Part shown: piece after piece, positions 9,223 to 19,878 of the stretch
Position numbering within the stretch: position 1 is the first letter of the stretch
Layout of the letters: each line of letters opens with the position of its first letter
Assembly (NCBI RefSeq): GCF_013074385.2
Contig: NZ_JABEYA020000001.1
Coordinates: forward strand, 62,001 to 126,000
Length of the DNA stretch: 64,000 nucleotides
Direction: 5' to 3'
DNA from: Vibrio ostreicida
GTDB taxonomy: Bacteria; Pseudomonadota; Gammaproteobacteria; Enterobacterales; Vibrionaceae
Made by a program: the position numbers and the translations under genes
The notes under the pieces: generated by a model
Told to the model about the DNA's origin: nothing
Database searches by the model: none
Seen by the model: the letters and a program-made list of their open reading frames with translations, nothing else

Positions 9223-10710
9223 ATGATACCTGTTGTTGCTCTGGTAGGGCGTCCGAACGTTGGTAAATCAACGTTGTTTAATCGATTAACACGAACTCGT
9301 GACGCTTTAGTTGCCGATTTCCCCGGGTTAACTCGTGATCGTAAGTATGGTCAAGCTAAGCTGGGTGAACATGAATTCATTGTGATTGATACTGGTGGTA
9401 TTGATGGCACTGAAGAAGGCGTGGAAACCAAAATGGCGGAGCAATCTCTGGCAGCGATCGATGAAGCTGACGTTGTCCTGTTTATGGTAGACGGTCGCGC
9501 TGGTTTAACCGTCGCCGATGAAGCGATCGCCCAGCACCTGCGCAAGATTGAAAAGCCTGCGATGCTGGTTGTTAACAAAGTCGATGGTATTGATGCCGAT
9601 GCCGCCAGCGCTGAGTTCTGGCAACTTGGTGTTGAAAAAATGTACCAAATTGCGGCTGCTCATGGCCGTGGCGTAAGCGCATTGATTGATCGCGCGCTCA
9701 ACCCCTTTGCTGAAAAGATGATCGAAGACGCTCAAGGTGAAATCGAAGATCTGACAGGCTTGATCGATGCGGAAGAAGAAAAATTAGACTTCAGTGAAGA
9801 AGAAGCCGAAGAAGAATTTAAGCGTCTTCAAGATCAGCCGATAAAACTGGCGATCATCGGTCGGCCGAATGTAGGCAAATCGACCTTGACGAACCGAATT
9901 CTTGGTGAAGAACGTGTTGTGGTTTATGACATGCCCGGAACCACTCGTGATTCTATTTATATTCCTATGCAACGCGACGAGCGAGAGTATGTTCTGATTG
10001 ATACGGCAGGCGTTCGTCGTCGTAAGCGTATCAATGAAACCGTTGAAAAGTTTTCAGTCGTCAAAACGTTAAAGGCGGTAGAAGATGCCAATGTTGTCTT
10101 GCTGGTGATTGATGCCCGTGAAAATATTTCTGATCAAGATTTGAGCTTACTTGGTTTTGCGCTCAATGCTGGTCGTTCAATCGTTTTGGCTGTTAATAAA
10201 TGGGATGGTCTGGATAGTGATGTGAAAGATCATGTCAAAAAGGAGTTGGACCGCCGCCTAGGGTTTGTTGACTTCGCCCGCATACATTTTATTTCTGCAC
10301 TGCATGGCACTGGTGTCGGTCACTTATTCGAATCGGTTCAGGAAGCGTACAAATCGGCTACGACAAGAGTCGGGACTTCTGTCTTGACCCGTATAATGAA
10401 GACGGCGACGGAAGATCACCAGCCGCCTATGGTTCGCGGTCGACGAGTGAAACTGAAATACGCACATGCTGGAGGGTATAACCCTCCCATTGTTGTGATT
10501 CATGGTAATCAGGTCAATGAGTTGCCAGATTCTTATAAACGTTATCTGATGAATTATTACCGAAAATCATTAGAGATTATGGGCACGCCCATTCGTATTC
10601 AATTCCAAAGTAGTGATAATCCCTTTGAAGGGAAGTCAAATAAAATGACGTTGTCTCAGGAGCGAAAACGAAAACGCCTAATGAGTATGATGAAAAACAG
10701 AAAAAAATAA
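9223..10710 (+). CDS. der: Ribosome-assembly GTPase Der (EngA)
   Basis: An essential tandem-GTPase needed for 50S maturation. G domain 1 shows [13 protein letters not shown] and NKVD. An acidic linker (about 165-200) leads to G domain 2 ([17 protein letters not shown]). A KH-like C-terminal domain ends in a basic tail. I chose ATG 9223 ([11 protein letters not shown]), preceded by AGAGGT. The upstream in-frame ATG 9196 adds nine non-conserved residues and lies at the foot of the leader stem-loop. 495 aa is typical. It is separated from bamB by 209 bases with several structures. Confidence 0.97.
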   Translation: MIPVVALVGRPNVGKSTLFNRLTRTRDALVADFPGLTRDRKYGQAKLGEHEFIVIDTGGIDGTEEGVETKMAEQSLAAIDEADVVLFMVDGRAGLTVADEAIAQHLRKIEKPAMLVVNKVDGIDADAASAEFWQLGVEKMYQIAAAHGRGVSALIDRALNPFAEKMIEDAQGEIEDLTGLIDAEEEKLDFSEEEAEEEFKRLQDQPIKLAIIGRPNVGKSTLTNRILGEERVVVYDMPGTTRDSIYIPMQRDEREYVLIDTAGVRRRKRINETVEKFSVVKTLKAVEDANVVLLVIDARENISDQDLSLLGFALNAGRSIVLAVNKWDGLDSDVKDHVKKELDRRLGFVDFARIHFISALHGTGVGHLFESVQEAYKSATTRVGTSVLTRIMKTATEDHQPPMVRGRRVKLKYAHAGGYNPPIVVIHGNQVNELPDSYKRYLMNYYRKSLEIMGTPIRIQFQSSDNPFEGKSNKMTLSQERKRKRLMSMMKNRKK

Positions 10711-10713
10711 AAT

Positions 10714-10738
10714 AGGCGCCTGACGGGCGCTTTTTTCT
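10714..10738 (+). terminator. Terminator after der
   Basis: A 7-bp GC-rich stem (AGGCGCC with GGCGCTT, one G-U), 5-nt loop and run of six T. Confidence 0.9.
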
Positions 10739-11261
10739 TTCCTGAATATATTATTTTCATCATGGTAACCATGTCAGCAAGGCTTAGAGTGATCACGAGA
10801 TATATAAAACTGGCTGAAAATTATAATTGAAACCTATAGACTTCAACCCTCTAATCTTACCCTTTGGCGGTTTGAAAAGCCCATCGTCATTTAAGTTATT
10901 CAACCTTACTGATTAAGCCCGACAGTGATGGCTTGTTACCGAGACGACCAGCTAAACGAGCGTTTAGTTGAGCACTGAACATCGTCCCAAGACACGCTTT
11001 TATACCATGCGCGACAGATTGATCAAGTCAGTGAATATGTTGGTCATTGGTCGAATGCCTTTGTCAGCAAAGAAGTGGAACCTGTCGCCTGAAGGTAGCC
11101 AATTGCAATAAAATGTTCAGTCGATGGGGGATTGGGCAAATCCAAGAGCGGTTGGCCTAAATCGGTAGTGTGTTGGACAACACTGAAGTGCCATACAGCA
11201 AACGACCGTATCATAAGGTTAAAAACCAGATTCAATCGATATTTTTTGGAGAGTTTACAAT
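10739..11261. other. 523-bp stretch without an intact gene
   Basis: No complete gene is seen. On the + strand, short stretches read like protein in one frame but are broken by stops (for example around 10935-11090, with DTLLYHARQIDQVSEYVGHWSNA split across stops). This suggests a decayed gene I cannot identify. The last 20 bases carry the GGAG ribosome-binding site for the next gene. Confidence 0.4.
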
Positions 11262-12139
11262 ATGTACGATTTTAGCCCCACCATTACTTTGTTCTGCCAT
11301 CAGATATGGAAAGTAGACGCTAAAATACTGCTATTGCAGAGTTCTGACGAAACGATGGATGTCGTAACCCACCAAACGCCTTTTCACCCAGTCAGCCATA
11401 TTTGGCCAGATCACCCTGCAGATAAAGGCACTCTTAATGGTTGTCCAGTGTTGGATTGTAAGACAGGTGCTATAGAGCAGAGCAGAGCAGTGGCAAGCTT
11501 TATGTGGGTGAGGCGATTCCCGTGAAGCGAGACCAAGCCGGTTGGGTGTTTGTGGTCGTTCATTGTATGGCGAAAGAACACAATCAGTTTGTCGTCGGAG
11601 AAACCGTTATGTTGGCCGTTGATAAGCCTTACCAGCTCTCACTCAGCCGTGGACATAGCGCAGGGCACCTCGCTGCCTTGGCGTTAAATAAGGTATTAGA
11701 CACACATGGTTATTGGCGTAAAGTTGCAGATCGAACCGACTGTCATGGGTATTATGACTTCAACAGTTATGCACAAGAATCGAGTTTTGTAAAACCGGAC
11801 CAATGTCTTGATACCTATCGTTTAGGTAAAACATTACGAAAACGAGGTTTAAACAGTGCCGATGTGCTTGAGGATTTGGTTGCGATAGAAGCACTCGTTA
11901 ACCAACAAGTTAAACAGTGGCTTAGTCTAGGCTCAGATATCGACATAATATGCTGTGGTAGGGGGTTAACCGATTCGCGCTACTGGAGGTGTGATCTTGG
12001 AGAAGAAAGAGTTGCACAAATGCCATGTGGTGGTACGCACGCCAAAAACTTGAACGAATACAAGGGTATTTCTGTGATATTAAGACAAATTGACGTTCAA
12101 AACATTGAGATGGTGACTCACGCAACAGCGGAAAAATGA
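11262..12139 (+). pseudogene. AlaX-type alanyl-tRNA editing protein, frame broken by a 5-bp repeat
   Basis: Two overlapping frames together make one protein of about 290 aa. The first (11262-11525) gives the N-terminal AlaRS-like part (TPFHPVSHIWPDHPADKGTL). The second (through 12139) gives the tRNA_SAD editing domain with both zinc motifs: HSAGH and CGGTH. AlaX proteins hydrolyse mischarged Ser- or Gly-tRNA-Ala. The shift falls exactly in three copies of AGAGC at 11474-11488. Removing one copy joins the frames as AIEQSSGKLYVGEAIPV with no other change. All metal ligands are intact, so the break is recent, reversible (phase variation) or a sequencing error. A GGAG ribosome-binding site precedes ATG 11262. 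Confidence 0.82.
11474..11490 (+). repeat. AGAGC x3 tandem repeat inside the AlaX-like gene
   Basis: Three exact pentanucleotide copies plus a partial AG. Three copies put the two halves of the gene out of frame; two copies (or five) would restore it. Confidence 0.9.
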
Positions 12140-12651
12140 CATTACGATCTTTTTATTAAATTCCAATAAATTGATTAATTTAACCTAATATTGGTTTTTA
12201 ATTCCACTTTAAATTCAAATGCAGAATATGTAACTTATGCTTTCGGTGAGTGGTGATATAAATATTCTTTTTTGGGGTGATCGCTGATCAACATGGGTTT
12301 CGCCGATGATCGGGATAGGATCTTGGATCAAGACCTTTCGCCGGATCACTTTAAAGACTCTTTCTGATTCCCACACGCTCCGTCGTATTTCTAGGTGAGA
12401 TTATTGGTCGTAGTGCTCCCATTGATGCCGAGGGCATCACGTTGATGTTTTGTTTTCATGGATACGCAGAGATTAGAGAGCGATTTTCAGCGTCTTGATT
12501 GAACGTTGCGGTATAGCGGGTCACTCTGAACACCTCTATCAGTGAGAGTGGTGTATGCCTGATAGGAAAGACGATGATTTTTGTGGGGAAATGACTGGCG
12601 AGGAGAGCGGTGTATGACAATGGGGTAATTAGTGCATTCGGTCATGCTAAA
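12140..12651. other. 512-bp stretch without a recognisable gene
   Basis: AT-rich near 12150-12260, then mixed sequence with short open stretches in several frames and no start/ribosome-binding pair. Probably decayed coding DNA between the AlaX-like gene and the 3' end of xseA. I see no RNA gene or strong terminator here. Confidence 0.4.
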
Positions 12652-13983
12652 TTATTTGACGATAGAGTAGATTTCCCCATCAGATAAACGCGTGATGATT
12701 GTGTTACCCGATGAGGCCTCTGCGGCACGGGAGATCACTTTGCCCTGAGTATCTTGAGTAATAGAATACCCGCGTTTAAGAGTGGCCAAAGGGCTGACGG
12801 TATCGAGCTTTTCGGCTGCGAGTGCCAGCTGATGACTTTGATTGAGAAGCTTACGTTCCATGGCATCACGCAGCTTGTGTTCACTCCTGAGTAACGCAGA
12901 TCTTTGCGCATTAACATCCAACAGTGGTGAATGAAGTTGAAGCTTGTAAGACTGGCGCTCAACCTTTTGTTTCAGTGATGAAAAATAGCGTTCTAAAGCT
13001 CGCTTAAGGCGCAGTTCTAAATCATCAAGTTGTTGACTTTGACGTTGAAGCTGATAAGTCGGGTGCTGGCGCTCTAGTCTGTGTAGTAAAGAAGAGATCG
13101 TTTGTTGACGTTGAGCGAAAAAATGGCGTAGCTCACTGTGCAATTTTTGTTGACGAGCGCTCAGAGCCTGCATTTTATGGCTGTTGTCACGACTGACAAT
13201 TTCAGCGGCGGCTGAAGGCGTTGGAGCGCGCATATCTGCGACAAAATCGGCAATGGTGACATCAATTTCATGACCGACGGCACTGATGATAGGGATTTGG
13301 CTGGCCGCAATGGTACGAGCAACAATCTCATCATTAAATGACCATAAATCTTCCAGTGAACCACCACCTCGACCTAGGATCAATACATCACATTCGTTGC
13401 GGCTGTTAGCGCACCCGATCGCCTGAGCAATTTGAATCGCAGCCTCTTCACCTTGTACTAGAGTCGGGTAAACGATAACAGGAAGAGAAGGATCCCGCCG
13501 CTTCAAAACATCGAGAATATCAAACAAAGCGGCGCCCGTTTTAGACGTAATAACCCCAACACATCGCGGATTTTCAGGAAGCGGCTGCTTATTGGTCTGA
13601 GCAAATAGGCCTTCACTCGCCAGTTTTACTTTTAGCGCTTCAAATTGCTGCTGAAGGCGGCCATCCCCTTCGGGTTGCATGCTTTCAATGATCAATTGAT
13701 AGTCGCCACGCGGTTCGTAGAGAGAAAGGCGCGCTTTCACCAACACTTGATTACCGTTGACAGGTTTGAAACTTACTCGGCGATTATTCCCACGAAACAT
13801 GGCGCATTTGACCTGCGCGCGCGAATCTTTGAGCGTTAGGTACCAATGACCGGAGACAGGTGAAGAGAAATTAGAAATCTCCCCGACTAACCAAACAATA
13901 CCCATTTCATTTTCCAGTAATAGGCGCACTTCAGCATTGAGACGAGAGACAGTGAAGATATTTTGATTAGTTAGAGATGACAC
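12652..13983 (-). CDS. xseA: Exodeoxyribonuclease VII large subunit
   Basis: The catalytic subunit of the single-strand-specific exonuclease XseA-XseB. An N-terminal OB-fold (about 1-105, [20 protein letters not shown]) binds DNA. The catalytic domain carries [11 protein letters not shown] and [14 protein letters not shown] long coiled-coil and a short C-terminal beta segment (TLKRGYSI) follow. 443 aa is normal. It is divergent from guaB, with 232 bases between the start codons, the arrangement in E. coli and Vibrio. Confidence 0.97.
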   Translation of the reverse strand: MSSLTNQNIFTVSRLNAEVRLLLENEMGIVWLVGEISNFSSPVSGHWYLTLKDSRAQVKCAMFRGNNRRVSFKPVNGNQVLVKARLSLYEPRGDYQLIIESMQPEGDGRLQQQFEALKVKLASEGLFAQTNKQPLPENPRCVGVITSKTGAALFDILDVLKRRDPSLPVIVYPTLVQGEEAAIQIAQAIGCANSRNECDVLILGRGGGSLEDLWSFNDEIVARTIAASQIPIISAVGHEIDVTIADFVADMRAPTPSAAAEIVSRDNSHKMQALSARQQKLHSELRHFFAQRQQTISSLLHRLERQHPTYQLQRQSQQLDDLELRLKRALERYFSSLKQKVERQSYKLQLHSPLLDVNAQRSALLRSEHKLRDAMERKLLNQSHQLALAAEKLDTVSPLATLKRGYSITQDTQGKVISRAAEASSGNTIITRLSDGEIYSIVK

Positions 13984-14073
13984 GGCTAATTCTCGTAGGC
14001 GTGGGTATGGAAGTTAGCGGCAATATAATACATATCAAGGGGGTAAATGCAAGAAAAAAAATAAAAAATTTGT

Positions 14074-14101
14074 GGCCAAGCGATTGCGTTAGCCGTATAA
14101 T
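14074..14101 (+). promoter_or_regulatory. guaB promoter with PurR-like operator
   Basis: A perfect -10 hexamer TATAAT lies at 14096-14101. Just upstream, 14074-14089 matches the PurR consensus ACGCAAACGTTTGCGT at 11 of 16 positions, with the core CAAGCGATTGCGT well kept. PurR control of guaBA is established in E. coli; the operator here is inferred from sequence. The -35 element is not convincing. Confidence 0.6.
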
Positions 14102-14215
14102 CCGTCCGCAATATCTAATCCAAACGCAACTCAGTTTATCCAACGTGTTGCCCTCATTATGCGAAACGATGAGAACGGATTACTCTTTTACTCCTCTACT
14201 TGTGAGATATTGCAA

Positions 14216-15679
14216 ATGCTAAGAATTGCCAAAGAAGCGCTGACATTCGATGATGTATTGCTAGTGCCAGCACACTCCACCGTTCTCCCAAACACAGCTG
14301 ATCTTCGCACTCAGTTGACGAAAAATATCGCACTGAATATTCCGATGATTTCGGCGTCAATGGACACAGTGACCGAAGCGCGTTTAGCCATTGCCTTAGC
14401 TCAAGAAGGTGGCATCGGCTTTATTCATAAAAACATGTCGATTGAGCAGCAAGCGAACATGGTTCATCAGGTGAAAATCTTTGAAGCAGGTGTTGTTACA
14501 CACCCTGTTACGGTTAATCCTGATGCCAGTATTGCTGATGTGGTTGCCCTGACTCAAAAACATGGCTTTGCCGGTTTCCCTGTTGTTACTGAGACCAACG
14601 AATTGGTAGGCATTATCACAGGGCGTGATGTGCGCTTTGTGACTGACCTTTCCAAAAAAGTCGATGCAGTTATGACACCAAAAGAGCGGCTGGCGTCGGT
14701 TAAAGAAGGCGCGACACGAGCAGAAGTGCAAGAGAAAATGCACGAAGCGCGCGTTGAAAAAGTCCTAGTGGTGAACGACGAATTTCAGTTGACCGGTATG
14801 ATCACCGCTAAAGATTTCCATAAAGCTGAGCGCAAGCCTAATGCCTGTAAAGATGACCGTGGACGATTACGCGTGGGTGCCGCAGTCGGCGCAGGTGCGG
14901 GTAATGAAGAGCGAGTTGCTGCATTGGTTGAGGCGGGGATCGACGTTTTACTTATCGACTCATCGCATGGTCATTCGGAAGGGGTGCTAAACCGCATCAG
15001 AGAAACACGTGCAGCTTACCCAGATTTGGACATTATCGGTGGCAATGTGGCGACGGGGGCAGGCGCAAAAGCTTTGATTGACGCTGGAGTCAGTGCCGTT
15101 AAAGTCGGCATCGGCCCAGGTTCTATCTGTACAACGCGCATTGTTACTGGCGTCGGGGTTCCTCAAGTCACGGCCATTGCTGATGCGACTGAAGTTGCGA
15201 ATCAACATGGTATACCTGTCATCGCTGATGGCGGCATCCGTTTTTCAGGTGATATTTGTAAAGCCATTGTTGCTGGGGCCTCTTGTGTCATGGTGGGTTC
15301 AATGTTTGCTGGGACCGAAGAGGCACCGGGCGATGTGATTCTTTACAATGGCCGTTCTTATAAAGCCTATCGTGGAATGGGCTCGCTTGGGGCGATGTCT
15401 CAAGGCTCTTCAGACCGTTACTTTCAGTCAGATAATGCGGCAGACAAATTAGTGCCAGAAGGTATTGAAGGGCGCATTGCTTATAAAGGCCGTCTGAAAG
15501 AAATTGTTCACCAACAAATGGGTGGGCTCCGTTCAAGCATGGGCTTAACCGGCAGCGCAACGATTGAAGACATGCGTACAACCGCTGAATTCGTGCGTAT
15601 CTCGGGAGCGGGAATGAAAGAATCTCATGTCCATGACGTGCAAATTACCGAGGAAGCCCCAAACTACCGTCTGGGTTAA
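14216..15679 (+). CDS. guaB: Inosine-5'-monophosphate dehydrogenase
   Basis: Oxidises IMP to XMP with NAD+, the committed step to GMP. The TIM barrel starts [18 protein letters not shown]. Two CBS domains are inserted at about residues 95-205. The catalytic loop has [13 protein letters not shown] with the active Cys at residue 305. The flap sequence (GMGSLGAM, then [11 protein letters not shown]) is standard. I use ATG 14216; a longer in-frame start at 14159 adds 19 residues unlike the family. 487 aa. guaA follows after 166 bases without an obvious strong terminator. Confidence 0.98.
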   Translation: MLRIAKEALTFDDVLLVPAHSTVLPNTADLRTQLTKNIALNIPMISASMDTVTEARLAIALAQEGGIGFIHKNMSIEQQANMVHQVKIFEAGVVTHPVTVNPDASIADVVALTQKHGFAGFPVVTETNELVGIITGRDVRFVTDLSKKVDAVMTPKERLASVKEGATRAEVQEKMHEARVEKVLVVNDEFQLTGMITAKDFHKAERKPNACKDDRGRLRVGAAVGAGAGNEERVAALVEAGIDVLLIDSSHGHSEGVLNRIRETRAAYPDLDIIGGNVATGAGAKALIDAGVSAVKVGIGPGSICTTRIVTGVGVPQVTAIADATEVANQHGIPVIADGGIRFSGDICKAIVAGASCVMVGSMFAGTEEAPGDVILYNGRSYKAYRGMGSLGAMSQGSSDRYFQSDNAADKLVPEGIEGRIAYKGRLKEIVHQQMGGLRSSMGLTGSATIEDMRTTAEFVRISGAGMKESHVHDVQITEEAPNYRLG

Positions 15680-15845
15680 TTCTAATCTCGATGAAACCTC
15701 ACTGATAAGGTTTGTGTTTCTTTGCATGACAGATAAAGGGGCGACGTTGTACTTCGCCTCTATGTTAAAAACTATGATCTTGACTTTTAGCTAACGAGTT
15801 TCTCAGCTTTGACTTGAGTTAAGATCAACAATAAGACTGCGCAAA

Positions 15846-17399
15846 ATGACTAAAAATATCCATGACCAACGTATTCTGATCCTCGATTTCGGCTCTCAAT
15901 ATACTCAGCTTGTTGCACGCCGTGTTCGTGAAATTGGTGTGTACTGCGAACTTTGGAGCTGGGATGTACAAGAAGAGGATATTCGTCAATTCAATCCAGA
16001 TGGCATTATTCTCTCCGGTGGCCCTGAAAGTGTTACCGAGCAAAACTCGCCTAGCGCGCCTCAGTATGTTTTCGACTCAGGTGTACCAGTATTCGGTGTT
16101 TGTTACGGAATGCAGACGATGGCAGAGCAATTGGGGGGCAAAGTGGCAGGCTCAACCGAACGTGAATTTGGATATGCCCAAGTTCAGGTGTCAGGTGAGT
16201 CGGCACTATTCAACGATCTTGAAGCGACACAAGATGTCTGGATGAGCCATGGCGATAAAGTGGTCGAAATTCCGGCAGGCTTTGTCAAGGTCGGTGAGAC
16301 CGAGAGCTGCCCTTATGCGGCGATGGCCAACGAAGAGAAGAAATACTACGGAGTACAATTCCACCCAGAAGTCACGCATACCAAACAAGGTTTACAAATG
16401 CTGGAGAATTTCGTTCTCGGTGTATGTGGTTGTGAGCGTTTGTGGACATCGGAATCGATTATTGAAGATGCAATCGCTCGCATCAAAGAACAAGTCGGTG
16501 ATGACGAAGTTATCCTTGGTTTGTCTGGTGGTGTGGACTCATCGGTGGTTGCTATGCTGGTTCACCGTGCCATCGGCGACAAGTTAACCTGTGTATTTGT
16601 TGACAACGGTCTCCTTCGGCTGAATGAAGGTCAGCAAGTCATGGATATGTTTGGGGACAAATTCGGCCTAAACATTATTAAAGTTTCAGCGGAAGAGCGC
16701 TTTTTAGCTGCTCTGGAAGGTCAGTCTGATCCAGAAGAAAAACGTAAAACGATAGGCCACGTATTCGTTGATGTTTTTGATGAAGAATCGAAGAAACTTA
16801 AGAATGCAAAATGGCTAGCCCAAGGTACGATTTATCCCGATGTGATTGAGTCGGCAGCCTCTAAAACAGGTAAGGCACACGTGATCAAATCGCATCATAA
16901 CGTGGGCGGGCTACCTGACGATATGGAAATGGGTCTTGTAGAACCACTACGTGAGCTATTTAAAGACGAAGTGCGTAAGATTGGCCTAGATCTCGGGCTT
17001 CCATATAATATGCTGTACCGCCATCCATTCCCAGGTCCAGGGCTAGGGGTTCGTGTTCTTGGTGAAATCAAGAAAGAATACTGTGACTTGTTACGCCGTG
17101 CAGACGCTATCTTCATTGAAGAGCTGCATGCCGCAGACTTATACAATAAAGTCTCTCAAGCATTTACCGTGTTTTTGCCAGTGCGTTCGGTTGGCGTGAT
17201 GGGGGATGGACGTAAGTACGATTGGGTTGTCTCGCTTCGTGCTGTTGAAACCATCGACTTTATGACCGCACACTGGGCACATCTACCATACGACTTCCTC
17301 GGTAAGGTTTCTAACCGCATTATCAACGAAGTTGAGGGCATTTCTCGGGTTGTTTATGATATTTCAGGTAAGCCGCCTGCAACCATTGAGTGGGAATAG
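15846..17399 (+). CDS. guaA: GMP synthase (glutamine-hydrolysing)
   Basis: Aminates XMP to GMP. The N-terminal class I glutamine amidotransferase has its nucleophile in GVCYGMQ (Cys86) and its catalytic His in FHPEVTH. The ATP-pyrophosphatase domain has the P-loop LSGGVDSSV. The C-terminal dimerisation domain ends in the conserved PPATIEWE. 517 aa. It is the second gene of the guaBA operon. Confidence 0.98.
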   Translation: MTKNIHDQRILILDFGSQYTQLVARRVREIGVYCELWSWDVQEEDIRQFNPDGIILSGGPESVTEQNSPSAPQYVFDSGVPVFGVCYGMQTMAEQLGGKVAGSTEREFGYAQVQVSGESALFNDLEATQDVWMSHGDKVVEIPAGFVKVGETESCPYAAMANEEKKYYGVQFHPEVTHTKQGLQMLENFVLGVCGCERLWTSESIIEDAIARIKEQVGDDEVILGLSGGVDSSVVAMLVHRAIGDKLTCVFVDNGLLRLNEGQQVMDMFGDKFGLNIIKVSAEERFLAALEGQSDPEEKRKTIGHVFVDVFDEESKKLKNAKWLAQGTIYPDVIESAASKTGKAHVIKSHHNVGGLPDDMEMGLVEPLRELFKDEVRKIGLDLGLPYNMLYRHPFPGPGLGVRVLGEIKKEYCDLLRRADAIFIEELHAADLYNKVSQAFTVFLPVRSVGVMGDGRKYDWVVSLRAVETIDFMTAHWAHLPYDFLGKVSNRIINEVEGISRVVYDISGKPPATIEWE

Positions 17400-17407
17400 T
17401 CAGGGTA

Positions 17408-17476
17408 CACGAATATAATTCGTGAGTAAGTTGTTGAAAGCGTTAAAAGCCAATGGTTGATTCTGTTGGCTTTTTT
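17408..17476 (+). terminator. Terminator region after guaA
   Basis: Two structures are present. A 7-bp perfect hairpin lies at 17408-17424 (CACGAAT-ATA-ATTCGTG). A true terminator lies at 17445-17476 (AAAAGCCAA with TTGGCTTTT, 12-nt loop, T-run). Confidence 0.85.
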
Positions 17477-17525
17477 AGTTTTAGAGGTAGTTAGGAACGT
17501 TGGTAGAGACATTTGCATCGATGAC

Positions 17526-17923
17526 TTACGACATAAATATTACTTCATTCATGATTCTGTTTGGAAGAAGCGTGAATAACCCAGTCAGAGCCAACCCTAA
17601 AACGTAAAGCCGCTTCATCATTTTTTGATGTTTTGAAATCTGGTGTTGTCTGGCTGCCTTAATCGCCTCATATAATGTCCAAATTGTAAATAATGACAAT
17701 AGATGTATTGGACTGAAGAGCCCGATGAGTTTTATTGAATGAATCCAAAAGCTACTAATACTCACATAGAGCATAAGCAGAACCCACAAATAACCGACAT
17801 ACTTATGAGACTGATTTCCTTTCTTTGTGAAAAGCTGCCAAGCGCCTAAGACGATGGCAAAAAACGCAGCGATGGCATGTAGCGGTATTGGGGGGGGGGA
17901 ACCAATAGATGTTGTATATTCAT
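17526..17923 (-). pseudogene. DUF2306-like membrane protein, out of frame at a C10 tract
   Basis: Read on the minus strand, ATG 17923 follows a GCGAGAG ribosome-binding site and gives MNIQHLLVPPP up to a run of ten C (plus-strand G 17890-17899). Past the run, the downstream frame gives a typical DUF2306-like multi-helix membrane protein: IPLHAIAAFFAIVLGAWQLF, then WVLLMLYVSISSFWI, FSPIHLLSLFTIWTLYEA and LALTGLFTLLPNRI. With ten C the two parts are out of frame; eight or eleven would give a continuous protein of 131-132 aa. No start codon suitable for the downstream frame alone is seen except a TTG deep inside a helix. Function of the family is unknown. Confidence 0.75.
17890..17899. repeat. 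Homopolymer G10/C10 tract in coding sequence
   Basis: Ten consecutive G on the + strand (C on the coding strand), eleven codons after the likely start of the DUF2306-like gene. Tracts of this length are unstable and commonly behave as on/off switches; they are also error-prone in sequencing. Confidence 0.9.
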
Positions 17924-18256
17924 AAACTCTCGCTTTTATATCAAACCATGTGAATGGTTATGTATAGGAAGTCGTTCAATCGTTGCGTTGGCACTTCTAC
18001 GGAAAGGGGAATGAGAATTGGGCTGGCTTTTTCATTCTTTTACGTGCCCAGGTGCCCACATTGTACGAATATCCAGCCTAAAACTTACTGGTGAAGCACG
18101 TTTTTGCGAGAGACTCTTCATTTTCTTATATTTTCTTGTTTCACACTCTGATAATAAACCAAGGTGACTCGCAAAATTCTCTCTTGTACTTCATCGGCTC
18201 ATGCAAGGTAAACGCCTTTTTTCTACTCTTTTTTCATGACTAAAAAAAAGGAAAAA
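17924..18256. other. Divergent intergenic region upstream of the chitinase
   Basis: About 330 bases between the DUF2306-like gene and the chitinase start. It must hold promoters for both. I see no clear sigma-70 pair, operator or RNA gene. Confidence 0.4.
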
Positions 18257-19681
18257 ATGATGCAGAGCTTTGGCTATATGGCAGCGATAACCACTTTGAG
18301 TCTTACTTTACCCGTCGCTGCGGAGATTAATATACAGCCTGATCCCAATAACCCCGTCGGTTATATTGTGGCTCGCGACGACATTAATGAAGATGAGGCA
18401 AGAAAAACCGCCGATCCTATGTATCATATTTGGTCACAAGCATTGAGGACCGTGCCGAACAGTCTGGTTGCTGATATTGCTCACGGACGTGGAGATAATC
18501 CGGACAACGTTAAACGTGCTGAGAGGGTATTTTCGCAAACCGAATGGGTATTCCTTACCCAGATGGCGGCCCCGGAATATACCTATGACCGTTTTCTAAA
18601 AGCGATCGGAAAATTTCCAGCCTTCTGCGCTGAGTATACTGATGGTCGGAACTCAGAGGCTATTTGCAAGCGCTCTATTGTGACTGCATTTGCGCATTTT
18701 GCTCAGGAGACCGGAGGGCATATTGCCAAAGATAATGTGTCTGACAACCCATTGGGGTTGGAAGAATGGCAGCAGGCCTTAGTTCATGTTAGAGAAATGG
18801 GGTGGGATGAAGGTCAGGTTGGTTATACGACAGGGTGTGGTCAGGATGACTGGCAGAATCGTAAATGGCCATGTGCAGCCGTTGAGGGCTATTTTGGTCG
18901 GGGTGCCAAGCAGCTTTCGTATCATTTTAACTACGGTGCTTTTTCTGAGGCGATGTTTGATGGGGACGCGACTCAGTTGCTAAACAGTCCACGCCAAGTT
19001 GCAGATACTTGGCTAAACCTCGCATCAGCAATCTGGTTTTTTCTTACGCCACAAGCCCCCAAACCGGCAATGCTGCACGTCATCGACAGGACTTGGTCGC
19101 CGTCTCAGCGTGAAATTGATGCAGGGATTGGTTACGGGTTTGGCACAACGATAAACATCATTAATGGTGGAATTGAATGTGGCGAGCAAAATAGAGATAA
19201 AGGCCAACCTGTCAATCGAATACGATATTGGCAAGGTCTCGCTGCTCATTACCAGATTCCGATTGAGGCGGATGAAAAAGACACTTGTTGGCAGCAAACT
19301 CCCTACGGCAGCCTCAACCTTAACGGAGCGAAGGATGTGCTTTATACCAACTGGGATGCAAATTGGAAATACTACCCTGATCGTCCGGAGGGGCATTCGT
19401 TTGAGTGCGAATTGGTTGGGTTTCAGACCGCATACTCAGCATTGGTCGCAGGCGATTATGAAAAGTGCGTGACGAACTTTTACCAATCACACACAAATTG
19501 GCCAGAGGTTCGTGTGGTTGGTCAATTAGAACCCACCGATCCCAAGGCAGATAAAGTATGGAATGCAAGCAAGGTTTATCTGGCGGGTGATGCTGTGATC
19601 CATCAAGAGATGGCTTATAAAGCAAAATGGTGGACGCAGGGAGATAACCCCAAATTAGGAGGACCTTGGGAAGCGTTCTAA
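18257..19681 (+). CDS. Secreted GH19 chitinase with C-terminal chitin-binding module
   Basis: Predicted to hydrolyse chitin outside the cell. A signal peptide (MMQSFGYMAAITTLSLTLPVAA) precedes a long N-terminal region. The glycoside hydrolase 19 domain follows, with the catalytic-acid region AHFAQETGGH, the substrate-cleft motif GYFGRGAKQLSYHFNYG and NIINGGIECG. The last ~45 residues form a CBM5/12-like module (AYKAKWWTQGDNP, then GPWEAF). I chose ATG 18257 because AAGGA precedes it; ATG 18236 (seven codons longer) has no ribosome-binding site. Eight or so cysteines suggest disulfides. Vibrios usually carry GH18 and GH19 chitinases, so the role is ordinary. Confidence 0.9.
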   Translation: MMQSFGYMAAITTLSLTLPVAAEINIQPDPNNPVGYIVARDDINEDEARKTADPMYHIWSQALRTVPNSLVADIAHGRGDNPDNVKRAERVFSQTEWVFLTQMAAPEYTYDRFLKAIGKFPAFCAEYTDGRNSEAICKRSIVTAFAHFAQETGGHIAKDNVSDNPLGLEEWQQALVHVREMGWDEGQVGYTTGCGQDDWQNRKWPCAAVEGYFGRGAKQLSYHFNYGAFSEAMFDGDATQLLNSPRQVADTWLNLASAIWFFLTPQAPKPAMLHVIDRTWSPSQREIDAGIGYGFGTTINIINGGIECGEQNRDKGQPVNRIRYWQGLAAHYQIPIEADEKDTCWQQTPYGSLNLNGAKDVLYTNWDANWKYYPDRPEGHSFECELVGFQTAYSALVAGDYEKCVTNFYQSHTNWPEVRVVGQLEPTDPKADKVWNASKVYLAGDAVIHQEMAYKAKWWTQGDNPKLGGPWEAF

Positions 19682-19694
19682 ATAAGTGATTAAC

Positions 19695-19766
19695 GACAAC
19701 AGCATCATGGATTTAATCAGTCAAATCATGAAATGCAGGTTTGTTCCATCTTCCAACGCTGTTGTC
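19695..19766 (+). terminator. Possible long-loop terminator after chitinase
   Basis: GACAACAGC (19695-19703) is inversely repeated at 19758-19766, followed by TTCTATTTTTG. The 54-base loop is unusually long, so this is tentative. Confidence 0.3.
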
Positions 19767-19878
19767 TTCTATTTTTGTGCGCTTTTTTTGGAATCTAAGA
19801 TTGCAACGACTGTGGCTGTGTTTTTGACGTCACGCGATTACACTTCGCGCGAATTTTTATTTACGTTTAAGGTGCGAG

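Noticed and set aside
11044..11235. Minus-strand 63-codon frame upstream of the AlaX-like gene
   Set aside because: No ribosome-binding site, no family resemblance; lies in decayed sequence.
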